Source: Peptoniphilus gorbachii (GTDB lineage Bacteria > Bacillota > Clostridia > Tissierellales > Peptoniphilaceae). From it: a stretch of 64,000 nt of DNA. A program made the position numbers and the translations under genes. Below are positions 1 through 7,410 of this stretch, one piece after another (positions within the stretch are counted from its first letter, which is position 1; each line of letters opens with the position of its first letter). The stretch spans positions 124,001 through 188,000 of the forward strand of contig NZ_JAFBDH010000003.1 of the NCBI RefSeq assembly GCF_016908115.1. The letters are read 5' to 3'. The notes beneath the pieces were generated by a model, which searched no databases, was not told the origin of the DNA, and saw nothing but the letters and a program-made list of their open reading frames with translations.

Positions 1-15
1 CCAAGTTTATATATG

Positions 16-40
16 AAAAAGAGTAGCTTAGCTACTTTTT
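16..40 (+). terminator. Hairpin, probable terminator of upstream operon
   Basis: An A-run and GTAGC pair with GCTAC and a T-run around a 3-nt loop, with a 2-nt bulge. It probably ends a transcript entering from the left, plausibly the rplK-rplA operon that usually precedes rplJ, but that gene is outside the window. Confidence 0.5.
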
Positions 41-43
41 AGT

Positions 44-93
44 AAAAAAATAGTGTAAGAAGGAAAGTAATTCCTAGCTTGCACTATTTTTTT
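44..93 (+). terminator. Second rho-independent terminator-like hairpin
   Basis: An A-tract followed by TAGTG pairs with CACTA and a 7-T run, with an inner GGAA/TTCC stem. It lies directly after the hairpin at 16-40, so the two look like a double terminator isolating rplJ from upstream transcription. Confidence 0.55.
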
Positions 94-347
94 ATGAAGA
101 TTAGCGTGACGAGTTTTTTTAGGCTTAAAAGATCCGAAAACTTTGGAACTTACATTTTTTATAAAGATGTATGAGAAAAATTTGAAAGGCTTTAGAGCTG
201 GGAAAAATAATAAAATTAAGTTTAAAATAATTTTTAAATCATAAAAATAGAAAAAACTTTATAAACCTTATAAAATTCTATATAATAGGAGAAAATAAAA
301 AATAGATAAGATGAAAGAAAAAAAATAAAAATAAATACAAATAATCA
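94..347. other. A+T-rich intergenic stretch, nothing recognised
   Basis: No open frame with a ribosome site, no strong hairpin and no repeat was seen between the double terminator and the rplJ promoter. The composition is simple A+T-rich sequence. Confidence 0.5.
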
Positions 348-376
348 TTGACAAATCTCCAAAGACTGTATATAAT
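348..376 (+). promoter_or_regulatory. Sigma-A promoter of rplJ-rplL
   Basis: A perfect TTGACA (348-353) and a perfect TATAAT (371-376) are separated by 17 nt. Transcription would start near 383, just before the L10 leader. Confidence 0.9.
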
Positions 377-390
377 ATCAATGTTACTAA

Positions 391-486
391 GCCGCAGACA
401 GTAGGGGGCAATGCCATAAATCCTACCGAGGTTTGAAATTCGGATTTATTTGATTTTCACATCTCACGGCGGCGTGAGATTTTTTA
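391..486 (+). promoter_or_regulatory. L10 ribosomal protein leader with attenuator
   Basis: The conserved core GCCGCAGACAGTAGG (391-405) and TCCTACCGAGG (421-431) match the known L10 leader family of Firmicutes, where the L10(L12)4 complex binds its own mRNA. It is followed by a perfect 8-bp terminator stem, ATCTCACG/CGTGAGAT (461-480), and a T-run. Excess L10 is expected to favour the terminator. Family knowledge gives the mechanism; the motifs and the hairpin are visible here. Confidence 0.88.
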
Positions 487-503
487 TTTTTGGGGGTGAA
501 AAA

Positions 504-1040
504 TTGAAAGAAGAAAAATTACAATCAAAACAAGCCCTAGTAGATGAAATTAAAGAAAAAATTCAAGGTGCACAGTCAATTGTACTTGTAAACTATAGAG
601 GTCTAACAGTTGAAGAAGTAACTGAACTTAGAAGCAAGTTTAGAGAAGCAAAGGTTGATTATAAAGTTTACAAAAACACAATGATGAGACGTGCTTTTGA
701 AGAATTAGGTGTTAATGGTCTTGAAGAATTTTTAAAGGGACCAAGCGCTATTGCTTTCGGAATGGAAGATCCAGCATCCGCAGCAAAAATTTCATCTGAG
801 TTTGCAGAAGATCATGAAGCATTAGAAATTAAAGCAGGATATGTTGATGGAAAAGTATTATCTCTTCCTGAAGTTGACGCACTTGCTAAATTACCATCTA
901 AGGAAGTTCTTGTTGCACAAGTACTTGGTGGCTTGAACGCACCAATCCAAGGATTTGCTAATGTATTAAATGGAACATTATCAGGATTCGCAAGAGTTAT
1001 TGCACAAATCGCTGATAAGAAAGAAAATGAAGCAGCATAA
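504..1040 (+). CDS. rplJ: 50S ribosomal protein L10
   Basis: A 178-residue protein that forms the base of the ribosomal stalk and carries L7/L12 dimers. The usual L10 features are visible: an N-terminal helix rich in K/E, then VNYRGLTVEEVTELR and YKVYKNTMMRRAF, and an Ala-rich C-terminal helix that binds L7/L12. I start it at TTG 504, 7 nt after GGGGGTG; the frame is open up to 450, but those codons lie in the attenuator hairpin and have no ribosome site. It is followed after 47 nt by rplL and controlled by the L10 leader upstream. Identification is certain; the TTG start is inferred from spacing. Confidence 0.95.
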   Translation: MKEEKLQSKQALVDEIKEKIQGAQSIVLVNYRGLTVEEVTELRSKFREAKVDYKVYKNTMMRRAFEELGVNGLEEFLKGPSAIAFGMEDPASAAKISSEFAEDHEALEIKAGYVDGKVLSLPEVDALAKLPSKEVLVAQVLGGLNAPIQGFANVLNGTLSGFARVIAQIADKKENEAA

Positions 1041-1087
1041 TTAGTATGCAAAGAAATTAAAACTTATAAAAATTATGGAGGAATAAA

Positions 1088-1471
1088 ATGTCAGAAAAAG
1101 TAGAAAAATTAATTGAAGAAGTTAAAGAACTTACAGTATTAGAATTATCAGAAGTAGTTAAGGCTCTTGAAGAAGAATTCGGAGTATCAGCAGCAGCTCC
1201 AGCAGCAGTAGCAGCAGCTCCAGTAGCAGGTGGCGCAGCTCCAGCAGCAGCTGAAGAAAAAACTGAATTTGATGTAATTATTACTGAAGCAGGACAAGAA
1301 AAAGTTAAAGTTATTAAAGTAGTTAAAGACTTAACTGGACTTGGACTTAAAGATGCAAAAGCAGTAGTTGACGGAGCACCTAAAGCAGTTAAAGAAGGCG
1401 TTTCAAAAGACGAAGCTGACGAAATCAAAGCTAAACTTGAAGAAGCTGGAGCAACTGTAGAAGTTAAATAA
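1088..1471 (+). CDS. rplL: 50S ribosomal protein L7/L12
   Basis: A 127-residue acidic stalk protein that recruits translation GTPases. The N-terminal dimerisation domain (about 1-35), an Ala/Pro-rich hinge (about 36-56) and the C-terminal domain with [13 protein letters not shown] and the EAGATVEVK end are all present. A GGAGG site lies 6 nt before ATG. It is co-transcribed with rplJ, and a strong terminator follows at 1490. Length and sequence are fully typical of the family. Confidence 0.97.
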   Translation: MSEKVEKLIEEVKELTVLELSEVVKALEEEFGVSAAAPAAVAAAPVAGGAAPAAAEEKTEFDVIITEAGQEKVKVIKVVKDLTGLGLKDAKAVVDGAPKAVKEGVSKDEADEIKAKLEEAGATVEVK

Positions 1472-1489
1472 TTTAACTTAGTTAAATTT

Positions 1490-1522
1490 AAAAAGAACTG
1501 TCCCAGACGGGGCAGTTTTTTT
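1490..1522 (+). terminator. Terminator after rplL
   Basis: AACTGTCCC pairs with GGGGCAGTT around a short loop, preceded by an A-run and followed by a 7-T run. Confidence 0.9.
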
Positions 1523-1530
1523 ATAGATAC

Positions 1531-1564
1531 ATAGTTAACTTAAAATTATATAAGGATAACAAAT
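1531..1564 (+). promoter_or_regulatory. Possible BirA-like operator dyad before biotin genes
   Basis: ATAGTTAACT (1531-1540) and GATAACAAAT (1555-1564) form an imperfect inverted repeat with a 14-nt spacer, resembling the TTGTTAAC-type half-sites bound by bifunctional BirA repressors. The right half overlaps the start codon at 1563. The match is imperfect, so this is a candidate only. Confidence 0.35.
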
Positions 1565-2045
1565 GAAAATTAAAGAATTAACTCTTATACCAATTCTTGG
1601 GACTATAATTTTTTTAACTAGTCTTATAAAAATTCCAAGTATTTTTCAAGGTGCAGAATTTCAAATGTCTGCACCAATGTCAGTACTAATTGCAATGACA
1701 TTTGGTCCCAGAATTTATATTTTAGCTGGTTTAATAGGATCCTTTTTATCTTTCTTTACGGGTATATCAAATATTTATGGAATTATTGTGGCCTTGGTTT
1801 TTAGGATAGGTGTCCTTGTTTTTATACTGCTAATAAAGAATAAAAAATTTTGCCTATTATTTGCATCTTCTTTTGGAACAAGCCTATCGAGAATAGTTTT
1901 ATCAAAATTATTAGGACTACCACTTATAAGTCTTTTGATACCTGCTATCCCAGGTATGATAATAAGTGGCGTATTAGCAAAATTATTTTATGAAAAAATT
2001 TATGAACGATTGTTAACATATAATATTTTGGAGGAAAGAAATTGA
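1563..2045 (+). CDS. Putative ECF-transporter S component / integral membrane protein
   Basis: A 160-residue hydrophobic protein with about five predicted membrane segments and short charged ends (MKIKEL at the N terminus, EKIYERLL near the C terminus). The size and topology resemble substrate-binding S components of energy-coupling-factor vitamin transporters. It shares a 4-nt stop/start overlap with bioW, so import of biotin or a biotin precursor such as pimelate is the simplest guess. The sequence is not a convincing BioY, and no A or T component is nearby; a shared ECF module would have to be encoded elsewhere. Substrate is inference from context only. Confidence 0.6.
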   Translation: MKIKELTLIPILGTIIFLTSLIKIPSIFQGAEFQMSAPMSVLIAMTFGPRIYILAGLIGSFLSFFTGISNIYGIIVALVFRIGVLVFILLIKNKKFCLLFASSFGTSLSRIVLSKLLGLPLISLLIPAIPGMIISGVLAKLFYEKIYERLLTYNILEERN

Positions 2046-2755
2046 AGTATAGCGTTAAGATGAGAGCATCTAAAAATAATAACAAAGAAAACTTACATAT
2101 TGGTGGGGCTGAAAGTATAGTTGATGAAGATGATCTTTTAAATATAATAAATAGTCTTGCATCAAGGGGCTTAAACCATTCAAGAGGACAAGCAGATTTT
2201 GTGAATATAAAAATAAATAAAGTTAGAGAAGATGACATAATAAACATAAGGGCTTTAGAGACTAGGACTATAGAGGTGGATACAAAAGAAGAGGGACTTG
2301 TAGTAATGGAAAAACTTTTGAATTCTATGGGTATAGAGAAATCTCAAAGAGTTATAGATTTGCTAATTAATACGAAAAATATGAGAGGAGCTATAATTTT
2401 AAATATTTTAACCATGGAAAGAATGGAAGGCGACTTAGACAAGGGAGTCAGAGTTACAAATATGGATTATGCTAGTAGGAGAGATATCTCTAATAAAAAT
2501 CACTTTAAAGAAGCTCTTTGTCTTGCAACAAAAACCTTAAATGCAAAGGCAATAATTGGAGAGGTTTGCATTTCAGATGATCCTGATTATGTCACTGGAT
2601 ACCTAGCCAATAAAAAAGAGTATATTAGAATTACAAAGTTAAAGGAAAGAGGAGATTTAAATGGTGGAAGAGTTTTTCTCTACGATCCTCGTCTTGACAC
2701 AATTGAGAATACTATAGATTATTTAAAAAATCAGCTGGTGATAGTACATGAATAA
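2042..2755 (+). CDS. bioW: 6-carboxyhexanoate-CoA ligase (pimeloyl-CoA synthetase)
   Basis: A 237-residue BioW-family enzyme that converts pimelate, CoA and ATP to pimeloyl-CoA, the first committed intermediate of biotin synthesis in bacteria lacking the BioC/BioH route. The family opening SVKMRAS...HIGGAE is present, as are SRGLNHSRGQADFVNI and the C-terminal region with GGRVFLYD. Translation probably starts at TTG 2042, 7 nt after GGAGG, and overlaps the stop of the preceding membrane protein. The end overlaps the bioF start by 8 nt, which suggests translational coupling. Confidence 0.93.
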   Translation: MKYSVKMRASKNNNKENLHIGGAESIVDEDDLLNIINSLASRGLNHSRGQADFVNIKINKVREDDIINIRALETRTIEVDTKEEGLVVMEKLLNSMGIEKSQRVIDLLINTKNMRGAIILNILTMERMEGDLDKGVRVTNMDYASRRDISNKNHFKEALCLATKTLNAKAIIGEVCISDDPDYVTGYLANKKEYIRITKLKERGDLNGGRVFLYDPRLDTIENTIDYLKNQLVIVHE

Positions 2756-3893
2756 TATTTATATAGAAGAAAAACTACAAAAACTTGAAAAAGAACATCT
2801 TATAAGAGAAGAAAGAATTTTTGAAAGTCCTCAACTGGCAAAAAGTATGATTGATTCAAGAGAATATCTTTTATTTTCCTCAAGCAATTATCTTTCACTT
2901 GGAGAAAACAAAGAAATCTTAGAAAAAGTAAAGGAAAAAATGGATGGTATAGGTCTTGGAAGTGGGGGCTCTAGACTAACAACTGGAAGTCACAAAGTTC
3001 ACAAAGATTTGGAAAGAAATCTTGCTGAATTTATTGGATATGAAAATAGCCTTGTATACTCAAGTGGTTTTATGGCCAACCTTGGATTTTTAACTGCAGT
3101 TTGCGATGATGAAACTATTGTATTTTCTGATGAAAAAAATCATGCATCAATAATAGATGGCATTAAACTAAGTAAATCTAAAGTAGAAGTTTATAAGCAT
3201 TTGGACTTTAAAGATTTAGAAGAAAAATTAAAAAAATATCCTAATAGAAATAAAGTTTTAGTTTCTGATGGTGTCTTTAGCATGGATGGAGATATTCTGC
3301 CCCTTGATGAGTTTTGTAGACTGGGGGAAAAGTATAAGGCTTTGACCTATGTTGACGATGCACATGGATTTGGTATTTTAGGAGAAAATGGAAGGGGAAT
3401 AACAGAAATATATAAAACTTATCCCGATGTAATGCTTGTAACTTTTTCTAAAGCCTTGGGCGCAAGTGGTGCGGCTCTTATGACATCAAATTTAATGAGA
3501 AAGTACCTCTATAACACCAGCCGGGAATTTATTTTTTCAACTTCTATAAGCCCTGTTGACACCCTAATTATCTTAGAATCTTTAAATTATATTAAGTCTA
3601 ATAAGAAAAATATAAATAAGTTAAAGGACAATGTTTCATATTTAAAGAAAAAGCTAGAAGAAAATAATTTTGATATTGGTGGAAACTCTCATATAATTCC
3701 TATAAAAGTGGGAAATGAAAAAAGAGCTCAGGAAATATTCAAGAAACTAATTGATTCTGGTATATTTTTATCAATAATAAGATTTCCAGCAGTTCCAAAA
3801 AATCAAGCAATTTTAAGAGTAACGCCTATGTCTAATCACACTAAAGAAGATTTGGATTTTCTTATGGAAAAATTAAATGAATTTGTTAAATAA
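2748..3893 (+). CDS. bioF: 8-amino-7-oxononanoate synthase
   Basis: A 381-residue PLP-dependent alpha-oxoamine synthase that condenses pimeloyl-CoA with L-alanine. Motifs visible are GSGGSRLTTG (about 71-80), the PLP-aspartate/histidine motif VDDAHGFG (about 202-209) and the Schiff-base lysine in TFSKALGASG (Lys235). Its overlap with bioW supports a pimelate-to-KAPA module. No bioA, bioD or bioB is present in the window, so the rest of the pathway must lie elsewhere or be absent. Related 2-amino-3-ketobutyrate CoA ligase is an alternative for the fold, but the bioW neighbour favours BioF. Confidence 0.92.
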   Translation: MNNIYIEEKLQKLEKEHLIREERIFESPQLAKSMIDSREYLLFSSSNYLSLGENKEILEKVKEKMDGIGLGSGGSRLTTGSHKVHKDLERNLAEFIGYENSLVYSSGFMANLGFLTAVCDDETIVFSDEKNHASIIDGIKLSKSKVEVYKHLDFKDLEEKLKKYPNRNKVLVSDGVFSMDGDILPLDEFCRLGEKYKALTYVDDAHGFGILGENGRGITEIYKTYPDVMLVTFSKALGASGAALMTSNLMRKYLYNTSREFIFSTSISPVDTLIILESLNYIKSNKKNINKLKDNVSYLKKKLEENNFDIGGNSHIIPIKVGNEKRAQEIFKKLIDSGIFLSIIRFPAVPKNQAILRVTPMSNHTKEDLDFLMEKLNEFVK

Positions 3894-3933
3894 AAAAAGA
3901 GAACTCATTTTTGATTGTGAGTTCTCTTTTTCT
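3894..3933. terminator. Bidirectional terminator between bioF and nfo
   Basis: GAGAACTCA pairs with TGAGTTCTC, flanked by an A-run on the left and a T-run on the right. It can end bioF on the plus strand and the cysK-cysE-nfo transcript on the minus strand. Confidence 0.85.
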
Positions 3934-3978
3934 TTGCTAATTTGTAGGATGGTTTTATTAAAATTAATTTTTGAAATA

Positions 3979-4809
3979 TTATTTGCGAAGGCTTCTTAAA
4001 AGCTTGATTTCTTCTTTATGGCCTTCTAGGTCTTGAGGAGTTTCTAGATAAAAGGGGAGGTCTTTTAATTTTTCGCGATTTATGATTCTCTCAATGGCTT
4101 GGAGACCAATTTTTCTCTTGCCTATGACTTAGTGTCTGTCTTTTTTAGCTCCTCTTTGGTTTTTTGAGTCGTTTAGTTGAATGGCGTAGAGTTTATCAAG
4201 TCCAATGGATTTATCGAATTCGTCTAAGACTCCAGCTAGGTCACCTACTATGTCGTAACCTGCCTCGTGGACATGACAAGTGTCCATGCAGACGCCGACT
4301 TTTTCTTTTAGTTGTACTCCTTCAATTATTCTTGCAAGTTCTTCAAAGTTTGAGTCAATTTCTGTGCCTTTGCCTGCCATGGTTTCAAGCAGAACTATAG
4401 TATCTTGATCTTTTCTAAGAACCATATTAAGTTGTGCAGAAATTATTTCTATTGCAGCATCTACTCCAAGGCCTGTGTGAGATCCTGGATGGAAATTGTA
4501 GAAAGTCTTTTTAAAATATTTTAGCCTCTCTAAATCTTCTGACAAGACTATATTGGCAAACTCTCTAATACTTTCAGTAGAGGAACAGGGATTTAAGGTG
4601 TAGGGAGCATGAGCTAGAAGTGGTCCAAAATTATTTTCTTCTGCAATTTGCATAAGTTTTTCTATGTCAGCTTCATCTAATTTTTTCATCTTGGAACCAC
4701 GGGGGTTTCTGGAAAAAAATTGAAAGGTGTTAGCAGAAATAGATAGAGCTTCTTCTCCCATGTAGGCATAGCCCTTGGCTGTTGAAAGGTGGGCACCAAT
4801 ATAAAACAT
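3979..4809 (-). pseudogene. nfo: Endonuclease IV interrupted by an in-frame stop codon
   Basis: The reading frame runs from ATG at 4809 and codes for an apurinic/apyrimidinic endonuclease. It includes the family motifs [57 protein letters not shown] and [20 protein letters not shown] at 4129-4131 ends it after 226 residues. The same frame then continues for 50 codons to a normal stop at 3979 and encodes the expected tail, with VIGKRKIGL and LPFYLETPQ. The canonical DRHE glutamate is replaced by the stop, and a usual Gly in that motif is Arg. The lost tail carries the last zinc-ligand glutamate (in the LETP motif). Full length would be 276 residues, the normal family size. It is the third gene of cysK-cysE-nfo, 15 nt after cysE. 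A sequencing error is the main alternative. Confidence 0.85.
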
Positions 4810-4824
4810 ATTACCTACTGATAA

Positions 4825-5376
4825 TTAGTGAAATTTATTTTCGCTGGGGTCGTGAAATTTTACAACTTCAGCTGGTACTCCAACGGCAGTTGAGTTTTTT
4901 GGTATGTCCTTTAATACAAGGGCTCCTGCACCAATTTTTGCACCATCGCCTATTTTTACGGGACCAAGAACAGTTGCTCCAGTTCCAATTATTACATTAT
5001 TTCCCACTGTGGGGTGTCTTTTCTTTTCTTTTTCATTTCCCGTTCCACCTAGAGTTATATTGTGATACATATGGCAGTTGTCGCCAATTTCTGCTGTCTC
5101 TCCTATGACCACAGCCATACCGTGGTCGATGAAGAGATTTTTTCCAATTTTTGCACCAGGATGAATTTCAATTCCAGTTTTTTTGCGAGACCTTTGTGAA
5201 ATCCAACGGGCAAGAGTGGTATGGTTTTTATTATAAAAATAGTGAGCAATTCTGTGGCTAATCATTGCTGATACAATTGGATACATAAATATTGCTTCAA
5301 ATAAACTTTTACAGGCTGGATCTTCTTTTAAAATAAATTTCCCATAGGATTTTAATTCTTTAAAAAAATTATTCAT
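4825..5376 (-). CDS. cysE: Serine O-acetyltransferase
   Basis: A 183-residue enzyme that acetylates L-serine with acetyl-CoA to give O-acetylserine, the substrate of CysK. The left-handed beta-helix hexapeptides ([43 protein letters not shown]) and the catalytic DHG...[11 protein letters not shown] segment are visible. I chose ATG 5376, which overlaps the cysK stop by 8 nt, rather than the longer frame starting at 5424 inside cysK. The short N terminus is typical of Gram-positive CysE. It is transcribed with cysK and subject to the same leader. Confidence 0.93.
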   Translation of the reverse strand: MNNFFKELKSYGKFILKEDPACKSLFEAIFMYPIVSAMISHRIAHYFYNKNHTTLARWISQRSRKKTGIEIHPGAKIGKNLFIDHGMAVVIGETAEIGDNCHMYHNITLGGTGNEKEKKRHPTVGNNVIIGTGATVLGPVKIGDGAKIGAGALVLKDIPKNSTAVGVPAEVVKFHDPSENKFH

Positions 5377-6259
5377 ATTTAAATAAGTCTGTAGACATAT
5401 ACCTTTCTGCAGTGTCAGGTGCAACTGTTACAATCTTGCCGCCAATTTCTCTTTGCATCTTTAATGCTCCAAGGACATTTGCGCCTGCTGATATTCCAAC
5501 TGAAAGACCTTCTTCGCGAGAAAGTCTTCTTGCCATTTCAATTGCTTCTTCTGATTTTACTGTAATAGTCTTATTGAGAACTTTTTGATCCAAAACTCCT
5601 GGAATAAAGTTTGCACCAATGCCTTGAATTTTGTGACTTCCAGCTTTTCCTTTTGTAATAAGTGGAGATTCTTCTGGTTCAAGTCCCCAAACTTTTACAT
5701 CTTTATTTTGTGATTTCAAATATCTTCCAACACCAGTAACAGTTCCACCAGTGCCAATACCTGCTACAAAACCAGAAATTTCTTTTAGGTCTCTATAAAT
5801 TTCTGGACCAGTAGTTTTTTCGTGAGCTAGAGCATTGTATTTGTTTTCAAATTGGTTTGGCATAAAGTAATTTCCAGTTGCAACAAGTTCCTTTGCCTTG
5901 TCAAGGGCAGCTTGCATTCCTCCTTCACCAGTTAAAATTAAATTTGCACCAAAGGATGCGATTAAGTTTCTTCTTTCAAGAGACATGGAAGAAGGCATTA
6001 CTATATTTACCTTGTAGCCAAGAGAACGACCAATCATTGCAATAGCAATACCAGTGTTTCCGCTTGTTGGCTCAACAATTTCCATTCCTTCTTTAAGAGA
6101 TCCATCTTCAATTGCTCCCTTTATCATGTAAAGTGCAGCCCTATCCTTAATTGAGCCTGCTGGATTAGATTTTTCTACTTTTACAAAAATTTTGCCATCG
6201 CCAATGTTTTCTAGTTGTACGAGTTTTGATTCGCCTATTGTTTCTAATAATTTTGTCAT
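5369..6259 (-). CDS. cysK: Cysteine synthase (O-acetylserine sulfhydrylase)
   Basis: A 296-residue PLP enzyme that makes L-cysteine from O-acetylserine and sulfide. The PLP lysine lies in NPAGSIKDR (Lys38), the phosphate/substrate loop is TSGNTG (65-70), and the [10 protein letters not shown] glycine loop is present. A TAGGAGG site sits 6 nt before ATG 6259. It is the first gene of cysK-cysE-nfo. A promoter, a Cys-rich leader peptide and an intrinsic terminator lie upstream, which suggests control by cysteine supply. Length and motifs are normal for the family. Confidence 0.95.
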   Translation of the reverse strand: MTKLLETIGESKLVQLENIGDGKIFVKVEKSNPAGSIKDRAALYMIKGAIEDGSLKEGMEIVEPTSGNTGIAIAMIGRSLGYKVNIVMPSSMSLERRNLIASFGANLILTGEGGMQAALDKAKELVATGNYFMPNQFENKYNALAHEKTTGPEIYRDLKEISGFVAGIGTGGTVTGVGRYLKSQNKDVKVWGLEPEESPLITKGKAGSHKIQGIGANFIPGVLDQKVLNKTITVKSEEAIEMARRLSREEGLSVGISAGANVLGALKMQREIGGKIVTVAPDTAERYMSTDLFKYE

Positions 6260-6280
6260 TTTTTCCTCCTAAAAGTAAAT

Positions 6281-6313
6281 AAAAAAAGAGAGTATATGAA
6301 TTCATATACTCTC
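6281..6313 (-). terminator. Intrinsic terminator between Cys leader peptide and cysK
   Basis: A perfect 13-bp-arm palindrome centred on GAATTC (6288-6313) is followed on the minus strand by seven U residues (6287-6281). It lies between the leader peptide stop (6358) and the cysK ribosome site, so it must be passed for cysK to be expressed. This is the position of an attenuator. Confidence 0.85.
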
Positions 6314-6357
6314 AAAATCTTTCTTTTTCTTAAAAATCTTAAAATATTGATTCACAT

Positions 6358-6441
6358 TCAAATAAGTCCTATAAAATTTTTTATAGAACAACAACAGAAT
6401 GCTTGGCTTGTGAAATTTTTAAAGTTTTTAAAGTTTTTCAT
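6358..6441 (-). CDS. Putative cysteine-sensing leader peptide upstream of cysK
   Basis: A 27-codon frame begins at ATG 6441, has GAGG 8 nt upstream and ends with TGA at 6360-6358. It reads MKNFKNFKNFTSQAF, then CCC, then SIKNFIGLI. The three adjacent Cys codons are TGT TGT TGT at 6396-6388. It starts about 20 nt after the predicted transcription start and is followed by an intrinsic terminator before cysK. The layout is that of ribosome-mediated attenuation of an amino-acid biosynthetic operon. A small hairpin (6369-6386) directly follows the Cys codons, so a ribosome stalled there would cover part of it. I could not identify a clear antiterminator, so the mechanism is inference. Confidence 0.7.
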   Translation of the reverse strand: MKNFKNFKNFTSQAFCCCSIKNFIGLI

Positions 6442-6468
6442 TTTTATCGCCTCATCAATATGGGTCAT

Positions 6469-6497
6469 ACTATACTATTGTTTTTTTGTTTTGTCAA
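6469..6497 (-). promoter_or_regulatory. Sigma-A promoter of cys operon
   Basis: On the minus strand a perfect TTGACA (6497-6492) and TATAGT (6474-6469) are separated by 17 nt. Transcription would start near 6462, about 20 nt before the leader peptide ATG. Confidence 0.85.
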
Positions 6498-6570
6498 GGA
6501 AAAGAAAAATTTGCTTTTTAGAAAAGCAAAGTAAAATCTTTTAATTAAAGCCTGCGGCTTTAGTGCTTAT

Positions 6571-6616
6571 AAGGAGTGGGTTAAGGGGCGTTGCGAGGCC
6601 CCTTTTCCCCCTCCTT
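6571..6616. repeat. Palindromic repeat copy A
   Basis: The left arm (6571-6589) and right arm (6598-6616) form a stem of about 16 of 19 pairs. The right arm GCCCCTTTTCCCCCTCCTT is identical to the copy at 7221, and the loop (GTTGCGAG) differs slightly. Confidence 0.75.
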
Positions 6617-6652
6617 AAACCACCCCCTTTGAACCCAACGCGCTGAAAGTCC

Positions 6653-6736
6653 AAAAAAATCGGTCATGCTAAATTTTCAAAACTCGCTCTTCGAGCTCAA
6701 ACAGTTGAAAATTTTTAACGCATAACCGATTTTTTT
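6653..6736. repeat. Large imperfect inverted repeat
   Basis: AAAAAAATCGGTCATGC at 6653 pairs with GCATAACCGATTTTTTT ending at 6736, and the stem continues through AAATTTTCAA/TTGAAAATTT. Inside is a small GCTC-TTC-GAGC hairpin (6686-6696). The A and T tracts at both ends would let it act as a terminator in either direction. Confidence 0.75.
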
Positions 6737-6930
6737 GCTTATTTTATGCACTCCCGCAAATTTACAATTACCACCAAAGATATTTTTTGAATAGATAATA
6801 ACTATAGGTTTAAGTATAAACTATCACTTTAATTAGTTTTTTTGTGAGGAAGTAGACAGCCTAGCAAAAATAAAAATCTTGTCGGATGATCCCATAAAGG
6901 GAGGAAGCCGTTAAAAAATTCAACTGTGAA

Positions 6931-6968
6931 TGAGCGATTGTAATTTGCGAAGCAAATTCAGTCGCTCA
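6931..6968. repeat. Two-step hairpin
   Basis: TGAGCGA (6931-6937) pairs with TCGCTCA (6962-6968), and ATTTGC pairs with GCAAAT inside it around a GAA loop. A second small dyad, CGCGAC/GTCGCG, lies at 7026-7038. Confidence 0.65.
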
Positions 6969-7195
6969 ACCGACGAACTCTAACAACGAAAAGGAGCGGA
7001 GCGAACTTTGAGTTGATTAGGTTCGCGCGACGGTCGCGATGAAAAAAGATAGTTAGTCAAAAAAATTTCTAATGTAAAGAAAAAAGTTTGCTTATAAAAG
7101 TTTAAGCGACCTAGTTTTGAATTTTAGGCTGACGTCCGCTTATGGGAAGTAAAGAAAAGGCCCCTGCCAGGGCAAGGGGTTGTAGGGGAGGTTAT

Positions 7196-7242
7196 AGGAG
7201 GGGGAGAAGGGGCATTGCTAGCCCCTTTTCCCCCTCCTTAAA
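7196..7242. repeat. Palindromic repeat copy B
   Basis: An 18-nt left arm (7196-7213) pairs with 7221-7238 with a single G-T wobble, around loop ATTGCTA. From AAGGGGC through CCTCCTTAAA it matches copy A at 6583-6619 with two substitutions and one indel, so the island is bounded by direct copies about 620 bp apart. Confidence 0.8.
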
Positions 7243-7352
7243 ATAAATTTTAGAAATAAAAAATAAACTTTATAAAAAAATCATTATTATTCAATCTAAA
7301 AGCGAAGCTTTTAATAATTTTTCTTTTCTTTTTATTTAATTCTCAAATTTTC

Positions 7353-7382
7353 TTGAATATAAGGGTACAACTTAGTTATAAT
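7353..7382 (+). promoter_or_regulatory. Promoter of glmU-prs-pth-mfd run
   Basis: TTGAAT (7353-7358) and a perfect TATAAT (7377-7382) are separated by 18 nt, about 28 nt before the glmU start. Confidence 0.7.
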
Positions 7383-7410
7383 GTAATAAGTAAATAAAAA
7401 GAGGTGTTTT

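Larger units (their letters stand above)
6541..7350. other. Non-coding hairpin-rich island with local G+C-rich patches
   Basis: No credible protein frame was found in about 800 bp between the cys promoter and the glmU promoter. The stretch holds several strong inverted repeats and one near-identical pair of hairpins at either end. Parts are much richer in G+C than neighbouring DNA. It could be a decayed mobile element, a cluster of extragenic palindromes or a structured RNA gene. I recognise no known RNA family in it. Confidence 0.6.

Noticed and set aside
1563-2045. Naming the membrane protein BioY
   Set aside because: Topology and context fit an S component, but I could not see the BioY sequence pattern. 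It is left without a symbol.
4164-5108. Plus-strand frames across nfo and cysE
   Set aside because: They are shadows of well-identified minus-strand genes, with unnatural composition and no ribosome sites.
6357-6387. A classical Cys T-box upstream of cysK
   Set aside because: No T-box sequence of the GGTGG-ACCGCG type or Stem I motif exists between the promoter and cysK on the minus strand.
6296-6544. An 82-codon plus-strand frame over the cys leader
   Set aside because: It lies antisense to the promoter, leader peptide and terminator, has no ribosome site and is of low-complexity composition from A+T-rich regulatory DNA.
6890-7060. tmRNA, RNase P or 6S RNA in the non-coding island
   Set aside because: None of the conserved cores of those RNAs could be found; only hairpins are visible.
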